Source of the DNA: Elusimicrobia bacterium GWC2_64_44
GTDB lineage: Bacteria; Elusimicrobiota; Elusimicrobia; Elusimicrobiales; UBA9959
Direction of reading: 5' to 3'
DNA: 56,141 nucleotides
Assembly: GCA_001799845.1 (NCBI GenBank)
Contig: MGUG01000017.1
Location: 1 to 56,141 of the forward strand
The position numbers and the translations under genes were made by a program. Positions 1 through 7,751 of the stretch are shown here, in pieces; the first letter of the stretch is position 1, and each line of letters begins with the position of its first letter. Below the pieces are notes generated by a model. It worked only from the letters and a program-made list of their open reading frames with translations. It was not told where the DNA came from and did no database searches.

Positions 1-486
1 ACCGAGATGAAGGCCAAGAAGTCCAAGATCGAAGACGCCAAGAACGCCACCAAGGCCGGCGTGCAGGAAGGCCTGCTGCCCGGCGGCGGCGTGGCCCTCA
101 TACGCGCCTCCAAGGTGCTCGACAAGGTGAAGACCGACCACGAGGACGAGAAGACCGGCGTGAACATAGTCCGCCGCGCGCTCTTCGCCCCGCTCCGGAT
201 CATCGCCGAGAACGCCGGCGCCGACGGCTCCATAGTGGTGGACAGGATCAAGAACTCCACCACGGAGATCGGCTTCGACGCCGACACCCTGGAATACGTC
301 GACATGCTCAAGGCCGGCATCGTGGATCCCTGCAAAGTGACCCGCTCCGCCCTCGAGAACGCGGCGTCCATCGCGAGCACCCTGCTCAACACGGACTGCC
401 TGGTGGCCGACCTCCCCGAGAAGAAGGCTCCCGCCATGGCCGGCGGCGGCATGGGCGGCATGCCCCCCGGCGCCGACATGTACTAA
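1..486 (+). CDS. groL: Chaperonin GroEL, C-terminal part (5' end outside window)
   Basis: This is the last 161 codons of the 60-kDa chaperonin subunit, which forms the double-ring, ATP-driven folding chamber in the cytoplasm. The frame is open at the left edge, so the start is missing. Visible family hallmarks are the stretch AGVQEGLLPGGG, the motif ENAGADGSIVV, the segment GIVDPCKVTRSALENAASIA in the equatorial domain, and a Gly/Met-rich flexible tail (GGGMGGMPPGADMY). The tail ends in Tyr instead of the usual Met. A strong terminator follows directly, as expected at the end of a groES-groEL operon. The reading is secure. Confidence 0.96.
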   Translation, partial: TEMKAKKSKIEDAKNATKAGVQEGLLPGGGVALIRASKVLDKVKTDHEDEKTGVNIVRRALFAPLRIIAENAGADGSIVVDRIKNSTTEIGFDADTLEYVDMLKAGIVDPCKVTRSALENAASIASTLLNTDCLVADLPEKKAPAMAGGGMGGMPPGADMY

Positions 487-506
487 CGTCAGCGCATAAC
501 AATAAA

Positions 507-539
507 GACCCCCGGGCCTCAAAAGCCCGGGGGTTTTTA
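507..539 (+). terminator. Rho-independent terminator of groL
   Basis: A nine-base GC-rich stem, CCCCCGGGC / GCCCGGGGG (509-517 and 525-533), with a seven-base loop is followed by TTTTT. It begins 22 bases after the groL stop codon. Confidence 0.92.
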
Positions 540-618
540 CTTCATAGGGGACGCTGCTTCCTATCTTCCAGACTGCGCCGTCGAGGGAACCCGGCGGTTT
601 TGCCTTAGCGGCGGGGAA

Positions 619-1374
619 TTACTTCCTCTGGGCTTCGCCGGTCATGGGGACGAAGGCGACGCCAAGCAGGCGCTCAGTGAGGAACTCGCGGCCCTTGCGG
701 CGCACGCGCACCAGCTCCTGGTAGCCCCTGCCGCCCACCGGGGCCACCAGCCTGCCGCCTTCGGCCAGCTGCTCCAGCAGCGGCCGGGGGATATCCTCCG
801 GCGCCGCCGTCAGAATAATAGCGTCGAAAGGAGCCTCTTCAGGCCAGCCGGCGTAGCCGTCGGCGCAGCGGGTCTTCACCGAGCCATAGCCCAGCCGGTT
901 CAGCCGCTCCCGCGCCGCGCGCTCCAGCTCGCACACTATCTCGACTGAATACACATTGGGCGTAATAGCCGCCAGCACCGCCGCCTGGTAGCCGGAGCCG
1001 GTGCCGACCTCGAGCACCTTGTCGCCCGGCTTCAACCCCAGGGCCTCGGTCATAAAAGCCACAATATAGGGCTGGCTGATGGTCTGGCCCTGGCCTATGG
1101 GCAGCGGCCCGTCGTTGTAAGCCTCGCCCAGAAGGCCGGGCGGAACGAATTCATGGCGCGGCACCGCCCGCATGGCCTTCAGCACGCGCGGGTCCAGCAC
1201 GCCCCGGGCCTCTACCTGGGACGACACCATGTCCTCCCTGGTGCTTTTAAAACTGTCCTCCGCTTCAGGCATTGCCTGCCGCCTCCCCATCCGGCCGTTC
1301 GTCAGCCAAGGCTGCGAAAAAACGGCGGCCACCGCCGCAGCGGCCGCCAGCGCGTAAATATGCCCTGGTTTCAT
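619..1374 (-). CDS. pcm: Exported protein-L-isoaspartate O-methyltransferase
   Basis: The enzyme uses S-adenosylmethionine to methylate isoaspartyl residues in damaged proteins so that they can be repaired. The SAM motif VLEVGTGSGYQAAVLA, the upstream segment GQGQTISQPYIVAFM and the Pcm-typical PLLEQLAEGGRLVAPVG are all present. The start at 1374 is chosen because GGGGGTGA lies just upstream and the protein then begins MKPGHIYALAAAAAVAAVF. That is a hydrophobic signal peptide or anchor, so this copy probably acts in the periplasm. A longer in-frame extension to 1458 has no ribosome-binding site and would bury the signal. The product is 251 residues. The gene converges on groL. Confidence 0.9.
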   Translation of the reverse strand: MKPGHIYALAAAAAVAAVFSQPWLTNGRMGRRQAMPEAEDSFKSTREDMVSSQVEARGVLDPRVLKAMRAVPRHEFVPPGLLGEAYNDGPLPIGQGQTISQPYIVAFMTEALGLKPGDKVLEVGTGSGYQAAVLAAITPNVYSVEIVCELERAARERLNRLGYGSVKTRCADGYAGWPEEAPFDAIILTAAPEDIPRPLLEQLAEGGRLVAPVGGRGYQELVRVRRKGREFLTERLLGVAFVPMTGEAQRK

Positions 1375-1493
1375 GATCACCCCCGGACGCAATTGTAACA
1401 CTTCCATTTGCGAACCGGGATCCCCGGCAGCCGCGTTCAGTAAGCCGATATCCGCCACCGAAATGCCAGTCGGTTTTGTTTTTGGGGGGCAGA

Positions 1494-1667
1494 GGGGTGG
1501 ACGGGGGTTTGGTTCGAGAACCCGTTGGGGAGGGGGGCCCCGCCATAAATTCCCTGGGCGGGGGGAACCGCGCTGGGCTATGCCCGTGCCGTATCAAGAG
1601 CTATGCTCATCAGACGGCCAACGGTTCCCTGCAGTCCGGGTTCGAGGGCCAAACCCCCGGCCGCCCC
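1494..1667. repeat. Dispersed structured repeat, partial copy (module B only)
   Basis: The region between pcm and the GNAT gene has no credible gene. It is an imperfect inverted repeat: the left arm near 1494-1522 (GGGGTGGACGGGGGTTTGG) pairs with a right arm near 1637-1667. In the middle at 1532-1573 is a core beginning GGGGGGCCCCGCC, followed by TAAATTCCC and then GGCGGGGGGAA. The same core recurs at 9040-9084 and 27053-27096. The neighbouring module A of the two full copies is not recognisable here, and an extra stretch of roughly 55 bases sits between the core and the right arm. Confidence 0.8.
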
Positions 1668-1670
1668 GAC

Positions 1671-2174
1671 CTATGAAACGGTGATCCCTTTAATCATGTA
1701 GGCGGCGGAGGGGCCGTAGGAGGGGGTAGGGGGAGCGCCGGCGGAGACCACGGTAAAGCCGAGCTTTTCCCAGAGCGGGACCGTGCCGTAGACCGACACC
1801 AGCGCAAGGCGGCCCAGGCCAAGGCTGCGGGCGAGGGCTTCCAGGTATTGCACATAAGCGCGGGCGGCGCCGCGGCCGCGGCCTTCGGGCAGTACGGCGG
1901 CGTCGTGCAGGTAGAGGCAGTCGGGCGAGGCCGGCAGCGCCTCCAGGAAAGCGTCCAGCTTGGGAGCGGAGCTCAGCAGCCACGGGTGGGCCAGGCCGTA
2001 ACCGGTCAGTTTGCCGTCGGAGACAAGCTTGCGGCAGCCGTCGGGGAAAAGCCGCAGCTTCTCGGCGAACACCTCCGCCCGCTCGGGCAGCCCGGGGTGC
2101 AGCCGCCCGGCGATAGCGAGCACGGCCGGCATATCTCCGGCCTCCAGCGGCTTCCAGTCTGCGGCCATGGGCAT
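1671..2174 (-). CDS. GNAT-family N-acetyltransferase
   Basis: This is a 167-residue single-domain acetyltransferase of the GCN5-related fold. It has the acetyl-CoA binding motif A, LHDAAVLPEGRGRGAARAYV, around residues 88-107, and a C-terminal GTVPLWEKLGFTVV segment typical of the last strands. The substrate cannot be told from sequence. The gene is divergent from a second GNAT gene at 2255, 80 bases away. There is no Shine-Dalgarno sequence; instead TAAAAT ends six bases before the ATG, so the mRNA may be leaderless. A second ATG two codons in is also possible. Confidence 0.85.
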   Translation of the reverse strand: MPMAADWKPLEAGDMPAVLAIAGRLHPGLPERAEVFAEKLRLFPDGCRKLVSDGKLTGYGLAHPWLLSSAPKLDAFLEALPASPDCLYLHDAAVLPEGRGRGAARAYVQYLEALARSLGLGRLALVSVYGTVPLWEKLGFTVVSAGAPPTPSYGPSAAYMIKGITVS

Positions 2175-2254
2175 AGTGTTATTTTATCAAACAGCCCGCC
2201 GAGCCCGGGAATTAAGTATTGTGTCCCCGGAATTCGGTTTGGTAGACTACGGGC
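2175..2254. promoter_or_regulatory. Divergent promoter region with -10 boxes six bases from each ATG
   Basis: On the minus strand TAAAAT (2186-2181) is followed by six bases and then the ATG at 2174. On the plus strand TAGACT (2243-2248) is followed by six bases and then the ATG at 2255, with a possible -35 TTGTGT at 2219-2224 (18-base spacer). Neither gene has a ribosome-binding site. Confidence 0.55.
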
Positions 2255-2821
2255 ATGCAGACACATTGGTCGCACCCGCTGGACGCTTTCAAGGAAGCCG
2301 CCTTCACCAACCAGAAGACCAGCCTCGCCTACCGCCTGGTCAGGGCTGACGCCGTAGCGCCCAGCCCTGAGCGCATAGAGCAGGTCCGCGCCATCTGCAA
2401 CGAAGGCCCCGTCTACGACATACTGTTCAGCCATATCTTCGGCGGCAAACCCTATACCGCCGAGGCCGCGGCCGGCTTCCTGAACTGGGCCGCCCAGGGC
2501 TGGCGCGAGCGCACCCATTTCATCTTCCTCATACTCGACGCCGCCGGCGGCATCTGCGGCAACGTGGATATCAAGGCGCCGGACCTCGAAGGCGCGGAGA
2601 TAGGCTACTGGGCCGCCGCCGCCCACGCCGGCATCATCACCCCGGCCCTCGAGGCGGTCTGCGGCCTGGCGAGGACGGCGGGCTACAAATCCTTTTTCGC
2701 CTATGTCGTGCCCCACAACGACAGGTCCATCCGCGTGCTGGAGCGCAACGGCTTCGCCCTCGACAAAGAGGGCGTCCAGTACAAAGGCAAGACCTGCGAC
2801 CTCTACCGCCGGCCCCTCTGA
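2255..2821 (+). CDS. GNAT acetyltransferase, RimJ/RimL-like
   Basis: This is a 188-residue acetyltransferase. The central GNVDIKAPDLEGAEIGYW and the C-terminal HNDRSIRVLERNGF match the pattern of the RimJ/RimL (Acetyltransf_3) branch, which acetylates protein N-termini or small amines. The exact substrate is unknown. It shares no obvious close similarity with the divergent GNAT at 1671-2174, so the pair is not a recent duplication. The start has a -10-like TAGACT six bases upstream and no ribosome-binding site. The next gene follows after 8 bases and is probably co-transcribed. Confidence 0.82.
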   Translation: MQTHWSHPLDAFKEAAFTNQKTSLAYRLVRADAVAPSPERIEQVRAICNEGPVYDILFSHIFGGKPYTAEAAAGFLNWAAQGWRERTHFIFLILDAAGGICGNVDIKAPDLEGAEIGYWAAAAHAGIITPALEAVCGLARTAGYKSFFAYVVPHNDRSIRVLERNGFALDKEGVQYKGKTCDLYRRPL

Positions 2822-2829
2822 CCTCCGCC

Positions 2830-3375
2830 ATGAAAGCCGTACTTACCTATATACTGGCCTTCGCCGCCGTCGCGATCGCAGTGGCGCTGGCCGCGGAGCA
2901 GCTGGGCAAAGCCGGCAAAAAGAACCAGTTGCCGCATGTTACCAACAACGCCCTCGCACTTTCCGGCGGCATACTAGCTGTCCTGGGCGGCGGCTTCGCC
3001 GTCTTCGCCTTCACCGGCACACTGGCGCCGCTGGTGATCTTCGCCTCCCTCATCAGCGTGGTCCTGGGCTCACTCTACGCCTGGCGCATCAAGCGCGAGA
3101 AAGCCACCAAAGAAATGTGGGAGGCCCTGCTCACCGAGGAAGAAGAACAGGCCAGTCAGACCGCCCAGCGCGACCCCGCCAACGCCGCCGCCTGGGAGCG
3201 CCTGTCGGAGCTCAAGGTAAAGCGGGGGGACCTGCGCGGCGCCCTGGAGCTTTTTACCAAAGTCTGCGAGCTGGAACCCACCCGCCGCAATAACGACCGG
3301 CTGGCCGAACTGCGCGAAGCCGTACTCGCCCTGCCGCCGCCTAAAGCCGCGGCCACACCCAAAATTCCAGATTAG
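2830..3375 (+). CDS. Small membrane protein with C-terminal TPR-like helices
   Basis: The 181-residue protein has three hydrophobic segments, at about 4-22, 42-65 and 65-85. A charged cytoplasmic tail follows whose stretch AAWERLSELKVKRGDLRGALELFTKVCELEP reads like one tetratricopeptide-type helix pair. The end is Pro/Ala-rich. I do not recognise a named family. It probably anchors a protein-protein interaction module to the inner membrane. It starts 8 bases after the GNAT gene. Confidence 0.7.
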   Translation: MKAVLTYILAFAAVAIAVALAAEQLGKAGKKNQLPHVTNNALALSGGILAVLGGGFAVFAFTGTLAPLVIFASLISVVLGSLYAWRIKREKATKEMWEALLTEEEEQASQTAQRDPANAAAWERLSELKVKRGDLRGALELFTKVCELEPTRRNNDRLAELREAVLALPPPKAAATPKIPD

Positions 3376-3376
3376 A

Positions 3377-3408
3377 CCAAAGGGCCTATTGTGCCCTGGG
3401 CCCTTTGG
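3377..3408 (+). terminator. Hairpin after the 2830-3375 gene, possible weak terminator
   Basis: The arms CCAAAGGGCC (3377-3386) and GGCCCTTTGG (3399-3408) pair perfectly over ten bases. There is no T-run after the stem, so termination is uncertain. It could also shape the leader of the protease gene. Confidence 0.5.
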
Positions 3409-3479
3409 CCTTGAAAAACAGTGTATTGCACTGTATTATATACCTGTCAGAACACCCACGGGATGGAGGCAGGATACCG

Positions 3480-4676
3480 ATGAAAAAACTTATCATGGCG
3501 GCGGCGGTAATACTGGCGGCCTCGGTCAGCGCGCAGGCGGCCCAGAAGATAATCACCTACGACCAGTCCTTCAAGCCCGGCGTGAAAGCGGCCATCAAGT
3601 GGCTGGGCGGCAGCGTAGTGCGCGAGTTCAAATACGTCAACGCCGTGGTGGCGGACCTCCCCGACCACGTGAAAGACGCAAGCATCTATACAGTGGAAGG
3701 CGTAAAAGACGTCTCCGACGACACCTACCGGCGCTGGATAGAGGCCGCCCCGGCCTCCCTGCAGGCGGTCCCGCTGCCCTCGCTCGACAGCGCCCTCAGG
3801 ACCATCCGCGAGGCAACTGACCTGCCGGGACTCCCCGAGCCCAAAGCCGACGCCGCGCCCTCAGCCGAGATCCCCTGGGGCATAGCACGCGTCAACGCCC
3901 CGGCCGCCTGGGACTACACAGCGGGCCGCGGCGTAAAAGTGGCCGTCATAGACACCGGCGTGGACTTCAACCATCCCGACCTGGCCCCCAACTATAAAGG
4001 CGGCTACAACGCCGTAGACCCCGCCGCGGCCCCGCTCGACGACCAGGGCCACGGCACCCACGTGGCCGGCACCATAGCCGCCGTAAAGGACGGCAAAGGC
4101 GTGGCCGGCGTAGCGCCCGGCGCGGACCTCTACGCCGTGAAAGTGCTGGACAAGAACGGCTCCGGCCAGTACTCCTGGATCATAGCGGGCATTGAGTGGG
4201 CCATAGAGCACCGCATGCAGGTCATAAACATGAGCCTGGGCGGCGGCGCCGGCAACGAGGCGCTGCGGCTGGTCATGGAGAAAGCCGGCGAGGCCGGCGT
4301 CACCGTGGTCTGCGCCGCCGGCAACGACGCCGGCCCGGTCAACTACCCCGCCAAGTATCCGCAGGCCATAGCGGTCTCGGCCTCGGACTCGGCCGACAAG
4401 ATAGCGTCCTTCTCGTCGCGCGGCCCCGAGCTGGCCGTCATAGCCCCCGGCGTGAAGATTAACTCCACGCTGAAGGGCGGCGGCTACGGCGCGCTGTCGG
4501 GCACCTCCATGGCCTGCCCGCATGTGGCCGGCCTGGCCGCCATAGCCATAGGCGCCGGCGCCGCCGGCCCGGACCAGGTCCGCGCGGCCCTCAAGGGCGC
4601 GGCCTCCGGCCTGCCCGGCCTCACGCCTAACGAGCAGGGCGCCGGCCTGGTGAACGCCTTCAAACTGGTGCGCTGA
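3480..4676 (+). CDS. Secreted subtilisin-like serine protease (S8)
   Basis: This is a 398-residue extracytoplasmic serine endopeptidase. Residues 1-20 form a signal peptide (MKKLIMAAAVILAASVSAQA). About 25-85 resembles an I9-type propeptide. The catalytic triad is visible as Asp158 in VAVIDTGVDFNHPD, His191 in QGHGTHVAGT and Ser343 in LSGTSMACPHVAGLAA, with the oxyanion Asn282 in AAGND. The start at 3480 follows GGAGG at 3465-3469 and begins the signal peptide; an upstream in-frame extension would place 25 unlikely residues before it. The gene is followed by a strong terminator and stands alone. Its isoleucine codons show a striking next-base bias described under findings. Confidence 0.95.
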   Translation: MKKLIMAAAVILAASVSAQAAQKIITYDQSFKPGVKAAIKWLGGSVVREFKYVNAVVADLPDHVKDASIYTVEGVKDVSDDTYRRWIEAAPASLQAVPLPSLDSALRTIREATDLPGLPEPKADAAPSAEIPWGIARVNAPAAWDYTAGRGVKVAVIDTGVDFNHPDLAPNYKGGYNAVDPAAAPLDDQGHGTHVAGTIAAVKDGKGVAGVAPGADLYAVKVLDKNGSGQYSWIIAGIEWAIEHRMQVINMSLGGGAGNEALRLVMEKAGEAGVTVVCAAGNDAGPVNYPAKYPQAIAVSASDSADKIASFSSRGPELAVIAPGVKINSTLKGGGYGALSGTSMACPHVAGLAAIAIGAGAAGPDQVRAALKGAASGLPGLTPNEQGAGLVNAFKLVR

Positions 4677-4694
4677 CAGGTTCCTTGAGCGGAG

Positions 4695-4728
4695 AGAACC
4701 CCGCGTGAAAGCGCGGGGTTCTTTTTTT
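4695..4728 (+). terminator. Rho-independent terminator of the subtilase
   Basis: The stem GAACCCCGCG / CGCGGGGTTC (4696-4705 and 4712-4721) with a six-base loop is followed by seven T residues. Confidence 0.93.
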
Positions 4729-4784
4729 GCTTACGCTCACGCGGAGGTTTGCGGGAGCGGGCGGTTTTTATATATGGTTTCACT

Positions 4785-5294
4785 ATGCCGGCAGGACAAG
4801 GCGGAACAACTTATTACGAGCCACGCCCCGCGAGAAGCGGGCGCGGCGGCAGCGACGCCTGGGGTTATTATTTCGCGGCCCTGTTCCTCGCAGTGATGGG
4901 CCTCATCTTCCTCAACGACTTCCGCTACGCCCTGGCGGCCCAGCGGCGCTGGACCGAGGCGGCGGGCCGCGTGACGGAGAACAAAGTGACGGTACGCCGC
5001 AGCCGCCGCAGCACGTCCTACAGCAGCTACATCAGCTACAACTACAACGCCGCCGGCACCCTCTACGGCGCCGGGCCGGTAGAGCTCTACAAACACAAAC
5101 TCTATTTCAGCGAGGACGGGGCCTGGGAAGACCTCAAGGACAACTTCGCGGAAGGCAAAAGCATAGACGTCTACTACAACCCGGAGAACCACGGCGAGTC
5201 CAGCCTGGGCCTGGCCGGGGCGCCGGGGGTGCTGGTCCCCATAGTCTTCTTCCTGCTGGCCTTCGGCGCCTTCTACGCCGGCCGCGAACAATAG
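4785..5294 (+). CDS. DUF3592 membrane protein
   Basis: This is a 169-residue protein with two transmembrane segments (about 27-45 and 148-166). The extramembrane domain between them has the DUF3592 pattern: RRWTEAAGRVTENKV, then YISYNYNAAGTLYGAG, then KSIDVYYNPENHGESSLG. The function of the family is unknown. The start at 4785 is preferred. A TTG at 4749 is in frame, but GGAGG lies almost on top of it, whereas TATGGT ends six bases before the ATG at 4785. The gene converges on the MFS gene with 5 bases between the stops. Confidence 0.75.
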   Translation: MPAGQGGTTYYEPRPARSGRGGSDAWGYYFAALFLAVMGLIFLNDFRYALAAQRRWTEAAGRVTENKVTVRRSRRSTSYSSYISYNYNAAGTLYGAGPVELYKHKLYFSEDGAWEDLKDNFAEGKSIDVYYNPENHGESSLGLAGAPGVLVPIVFFLLAFGAFYAGREQ

Positions 5295-5299
5295 CGGAT

Positions 5300-6547
5300 C
5301 TAAGCCGGTTCCGTGGCCTGCTCGGGGGCGGGGGGCGGCGGCGCCGCGCGCAGGCCGTTCTGCTCCGGCGTCAGGCGCCGGCCCAGCGAAAGGAATCCCA
5401 GCGACGAGATCACGGCGATGGCCGCGATGATGAACCACGGGGCCTGCTGGTAAACCGGGCTGAGCAGGCCGATAGCGTTTGACCCTATCAATATCCCCGT
5501 CGAGTTACCCACCTGCTGGAACAATCCCTGCAAGCCGAGATAGCGCCCCTTCTCCGCGCGCGGCGCCATGTTGGCGCCCAGCGCCTGCATGCCCGGCGAC
5601 ACGGCGATCTCGCCGAAAGTCACCAGCACGATGGCCGCCGCCGCGTAGAAGAAAGACGGCGCAAAGCCGAAAGAGAGATAGCCCGCCGCGTAGCACAGGG
5701 CACCTGCCGCGAGGCCCCCGGTGATGCGGCGCCCTTCCAGCAGCCGCGTCACGAAATACTGGAACACCACCACCATCAGCCCGTTGATAGAGAACAGCAG
5801 GCCGATCTCCCGCTCGGAGAGACCGAGGTAGGTCTTGGAATAGAGCGAGCTGGACACCACCAGCTGGCTCATTACCGCGCTCATGGTGAAGCCGAACACG
5901 CAGAACCGCAGGAAAACCCGATCCTTCAGCGCGTGCGCCGCGCCGGCCAGGCTGGGCGAGACGAAGCGCCCTTTGGCCAGGCCGGGCAGGTCGGTGACGG
6001 CCAGCGCCACTATGCCCGTGCAAATGCCGAACACCAGCGCCGTGACGAAGAACAGCAGCGAGTACGAGCCCTCCGCAAGGAAGCCGCCCAGCGCCGGCCC
6101 CAGCGCCCAGCCGGCGTTGTTGGCCATGCGCAGGAAGCCGTAGGCCTTCATGCGCCCGGCGGGCGGCGTGAAGTCGGCCACCCAGGACCGCGCCGCGGGA
6201 TGGAAGAAAGACCCGATGAACATGCCCACCGGGTGAAAGACGAACACCCACCACAGCGGGGCGGAGGTATAGATGGCCCAGGCTATCACGGCTATCATCA
6301 GCGTCCGCGCGGCCATGGACCAGATCATTACCTTGCGCCGGCCTATAGCGTCGGAGACCTCGCCGCCGATGAACTGCGCCAGCGAAGAAAAAAGCATGGA
6401 GCCCGCCAGGAAAGCCCCGACCCAGGCCATGGGCAGGCCGCGGTGGCCGCTCAGGTAGACGGCCAGGAAGGGGAAAGAAATGGCGTAGCCGGCCGTCAGC
6501 AGGCCTTCGCCGGCTGCGAGTATCCAGAAACCGGGCGGCAAACTCAT
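5300..6547 (-). CDS. Major facilitator superfamily transporter
   Basis: This is a 415-residue secondary transporter with about twelve hydrophobic segments. The cytoplasmic loop 2-3 signature appears as GGEVSDAIGRRKVMIW near residues 61-76. The Pro-rich C-terminal tail (PPPPAPEQATEPA) is cytoplasmic. The direction and substrate of transport cannot be told; the fold is of the sugar or drug efflux type. On the minus strand TATGAT ends six bases before the ATG and there is no ribosome-binding site. It is divergent from yggS. Confidence 0.88.
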   Translation of the reverse strand: MSLPPGFWILAAGEGLLTAGYAISFPFLAVYLSGHRGLPMAWVGAFLAGSMLFSSLAQFIGGEVSDAIGRRKVMIWSMAARTLMIAVIAWAIYTSAPLWWVFVFHPVGMFIGSFFHPAARSWVADFTPPAGRMKAYGFLRMANNAGWALGPALGGFLAEGSYSLLFFVTALVFGICTGIVALAVTDLPGLAKGRFVSPSLAGAAHALKDRVFLRFCVFGFTMSAVMSQLVVSSSLYSKTYLGLSEREIGLLFSINGLMVVVFQYFVTRLLEGRRITGGLAAGALCYAAGYLSFGFAPSFFYAAAAIVLVTFGEIAVSPGMQALGANMAPRAEKGRYLGLQGLFQQVGNSTGILIGSNAIGLLSPVYQQAPWFIIAAIAVISSLGFLSLGRRLTPEQNGLRAAPPPPAPEQATEPA

Positions 6548-6566
6548 CCCTATATCATAGAAAATA

Positions 6567-6610
6567 CGGCGCGCCCGCGCCTCAAAACGCGCTCAAATCG
6601 CGGCGCGCCG
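6567..6610. repeat. Palindromic hairpin between divergent genes
   Basis: CGGCGCGCC (6567-6575) and GGCGCGCCG (6602-6610) are perfect inverted copies around a 26-base loop. It lies upstream of both the MFS gene and yggS. Its role is unknown; it could be a binding site or a transcript barrier. Confidence 0.5.
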
Positions 6611-6661
6611 ATTTCCCTATGAAAAACCGGCATTATTTGCTAAAATATAAATATCCAGACC

Positions 6662-7369
6662 ATGCCGACCGCTGAAATAACACGCAAGGGCGCCCTACTT
6701 TCCAATTTCCAGAACATCAACAGCCGCATCTCCGCGGCCCGGCAGCAGGCGGGGCTTCCCGCCCGGGAACCCTCTTTCATAGCCGTCACCAAGTACGCCG
6801 CCGATGAGGACGTTAAAGACCTTATAGAGGCGGGCGCCATAAAACTCGCCGGAGAGAACAAGGTGCAGGATGCCAAGGCCAAGTGGGCCCAGGGCGCCCT
6901 GGCGCCGCTGCGCTCGCGCGTCACCCTGCATTTCATAGGCCACCTGCAGACCAACAAGGCCAAGGCCGCCGTGGAGCTGTTCGACTGGATAGACTGCATA
7001 GACAGCCTCAAGATCGCCGCGGAAGTGAACCGCCACGCCGAGGCCGCCGGCAAGACCATGCCGGTGATGCTGCAGCTCAAGCTCAACAGCTCGCCCACCC
7101 AGAGCGGGGTAGCCCCGGAACAGGCGGGGGAACTGCTGGCGCAGGTGCGGCAGCTCAAGCACCTGGCCCCTCGCGGCTACCTGGGCATCGCCCCCGCGGA
7201 AGGCACGCCTGAGCAGCTGCGCGCCGCCTTCGCCGCCGCCAAGAAGATTTTCGACAGGGACTTCCCCGGCCCCGGCAATTATTTGTCGCTCGGCATGAGC
7301 GGGGATTACGAGCTGGCCGTGGAAGCCGGCTCGGATCTGCCGCGCATCGGCAGTTCTCTTTTCGCTTAG
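6662..7369 (+). CDS. yggS: YggS-family pyridoxal phosphate homeostasis protein
   Basis: This is a 235-residue single-domain TIM-barrel protein (PLPBP/YggS) that carries pyridoxal 5'-phosphate and helps keep free PLP in balance. It has no known catalytic reaction. The PLP lysine is Lys44 in AVTKYAADEDV. The family motifs GENKVQDAK, LHFIGHLQTNKAK and LSLGMSGDYELAVEAGS are present, the last forming the phosphate pocket. It is followed by yggU, a widespread pairing. A TAAAAT box at 6641-6646 would leave only a short leader of about nine bases. Confidence 0.95.
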   Translation: MPTAEITRKGALLSNFQNINSRISAARQQAGLPAREPSFIAVTKYAADEDVKDLIEAGAIKLAGENKVQDAKAKWAQGALAPLRSRVTLHFIGHLQTNKAKAAVELFDWIDCIDSLKIAAEVNRHAEAAGKTMPVMLQLKLNSSPTQSGVAPEQAGELLAQVRQLKHLAPRGYLGIAPAEGTPEQLRAAFAAAKKIFDRDFPGPGNYLSLGMSGDYELAVEAGSDLPRIGSSLFA

Positions 7370-7426
7370 AGCGGAATACGTTAGCGCGCAGCCCACAGGA
7401 CGCGCAACAGTGTGGAGGTAGGGAAC

Positions 7427-7690
7427 ATGATCGTAAAAGTCAGAGTAATACCGAACTGCGAAGACAACGAAGTGGTTTCCCGCATAGGCAGCGTACTGCG
7501 CGTAAAAGTGTGCGCCGCCGCCGCCGACCTGAAAATAAACCTGCTGCTCAGGGACTACCTTTCAGAGTTCTTCGAGGTGCCCTGCAGGATGGTCAACATC
7601 ATCCGCGGCGCCAAGGGCCGCGAAAAGACCGTGGAAATAACCGGCAAGACCGAGGAAGAGCTCAAGAACGTGCTCGATTCCATACCGTAG
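7427..7690 (+). CDS. yggU: DUF167 / YggU family protein
   Basis: This is an 87-residue protein of the small alpha/beta DUF167 family (YggU), function unknown. The conserved core runs from IVKVRVIPNCEDNEVV to LRVKVCAAAADLKINLLL, ending with VNIIRGAKGREKTVEI (the usual G-xxSRxK-x-I strand in altered form). The ATG at 7427 is chosen because GGAGG at 7414-7418 is eight bases upstream; a GTG at 7412 would overlap the ribosome-binding site. It is probably co-transcribed with yggS and is followed by a terminator. Confidence 0.88.
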   Translation: MIVKVRVIPNCEDNEVVSRIGSVLRVKVCAAAADLKINLLLRDYLSEFFEVPCRMVNIIRGAKGREKTVEITGKTEEELKNVLDSIP

Positions 7691-7709
7691 ACCCTGAGGG
7701 GTTTACGCC

Positions 7710-7740
7710 GGGCCCGCGAAAGCGCGGGCCCTTACTTTTA
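7710..7740 (+). terminator. Hairpin terminator after yggU
   Basis: The perfect nine-base stem GGGCCCGCG / CGCGGGCCC (7710-7718, 7723-7731) with a four-base loop is followed by TTACTTTTA. The T-run is interrupted, but the position at the end of the operon supports termination. Confidence 0.78.
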
Positions 7741-7751
7741 AGGGGAAATAC

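Noticed and set aside
4725..4738. TTTTTGCTTACGCT shared with 41590-41603
   Set aside because: A 14-base match next to a terminator T-run; too short and low in complexity to be treated as a repeat family.
7691..7751. Possible SAM or S-box-type riboswitch upstream of mtnA
   Set aside because: Only 61 bases are available and nearly half is the perfect hairpin that terminates yggU; no riboswitch core fits.
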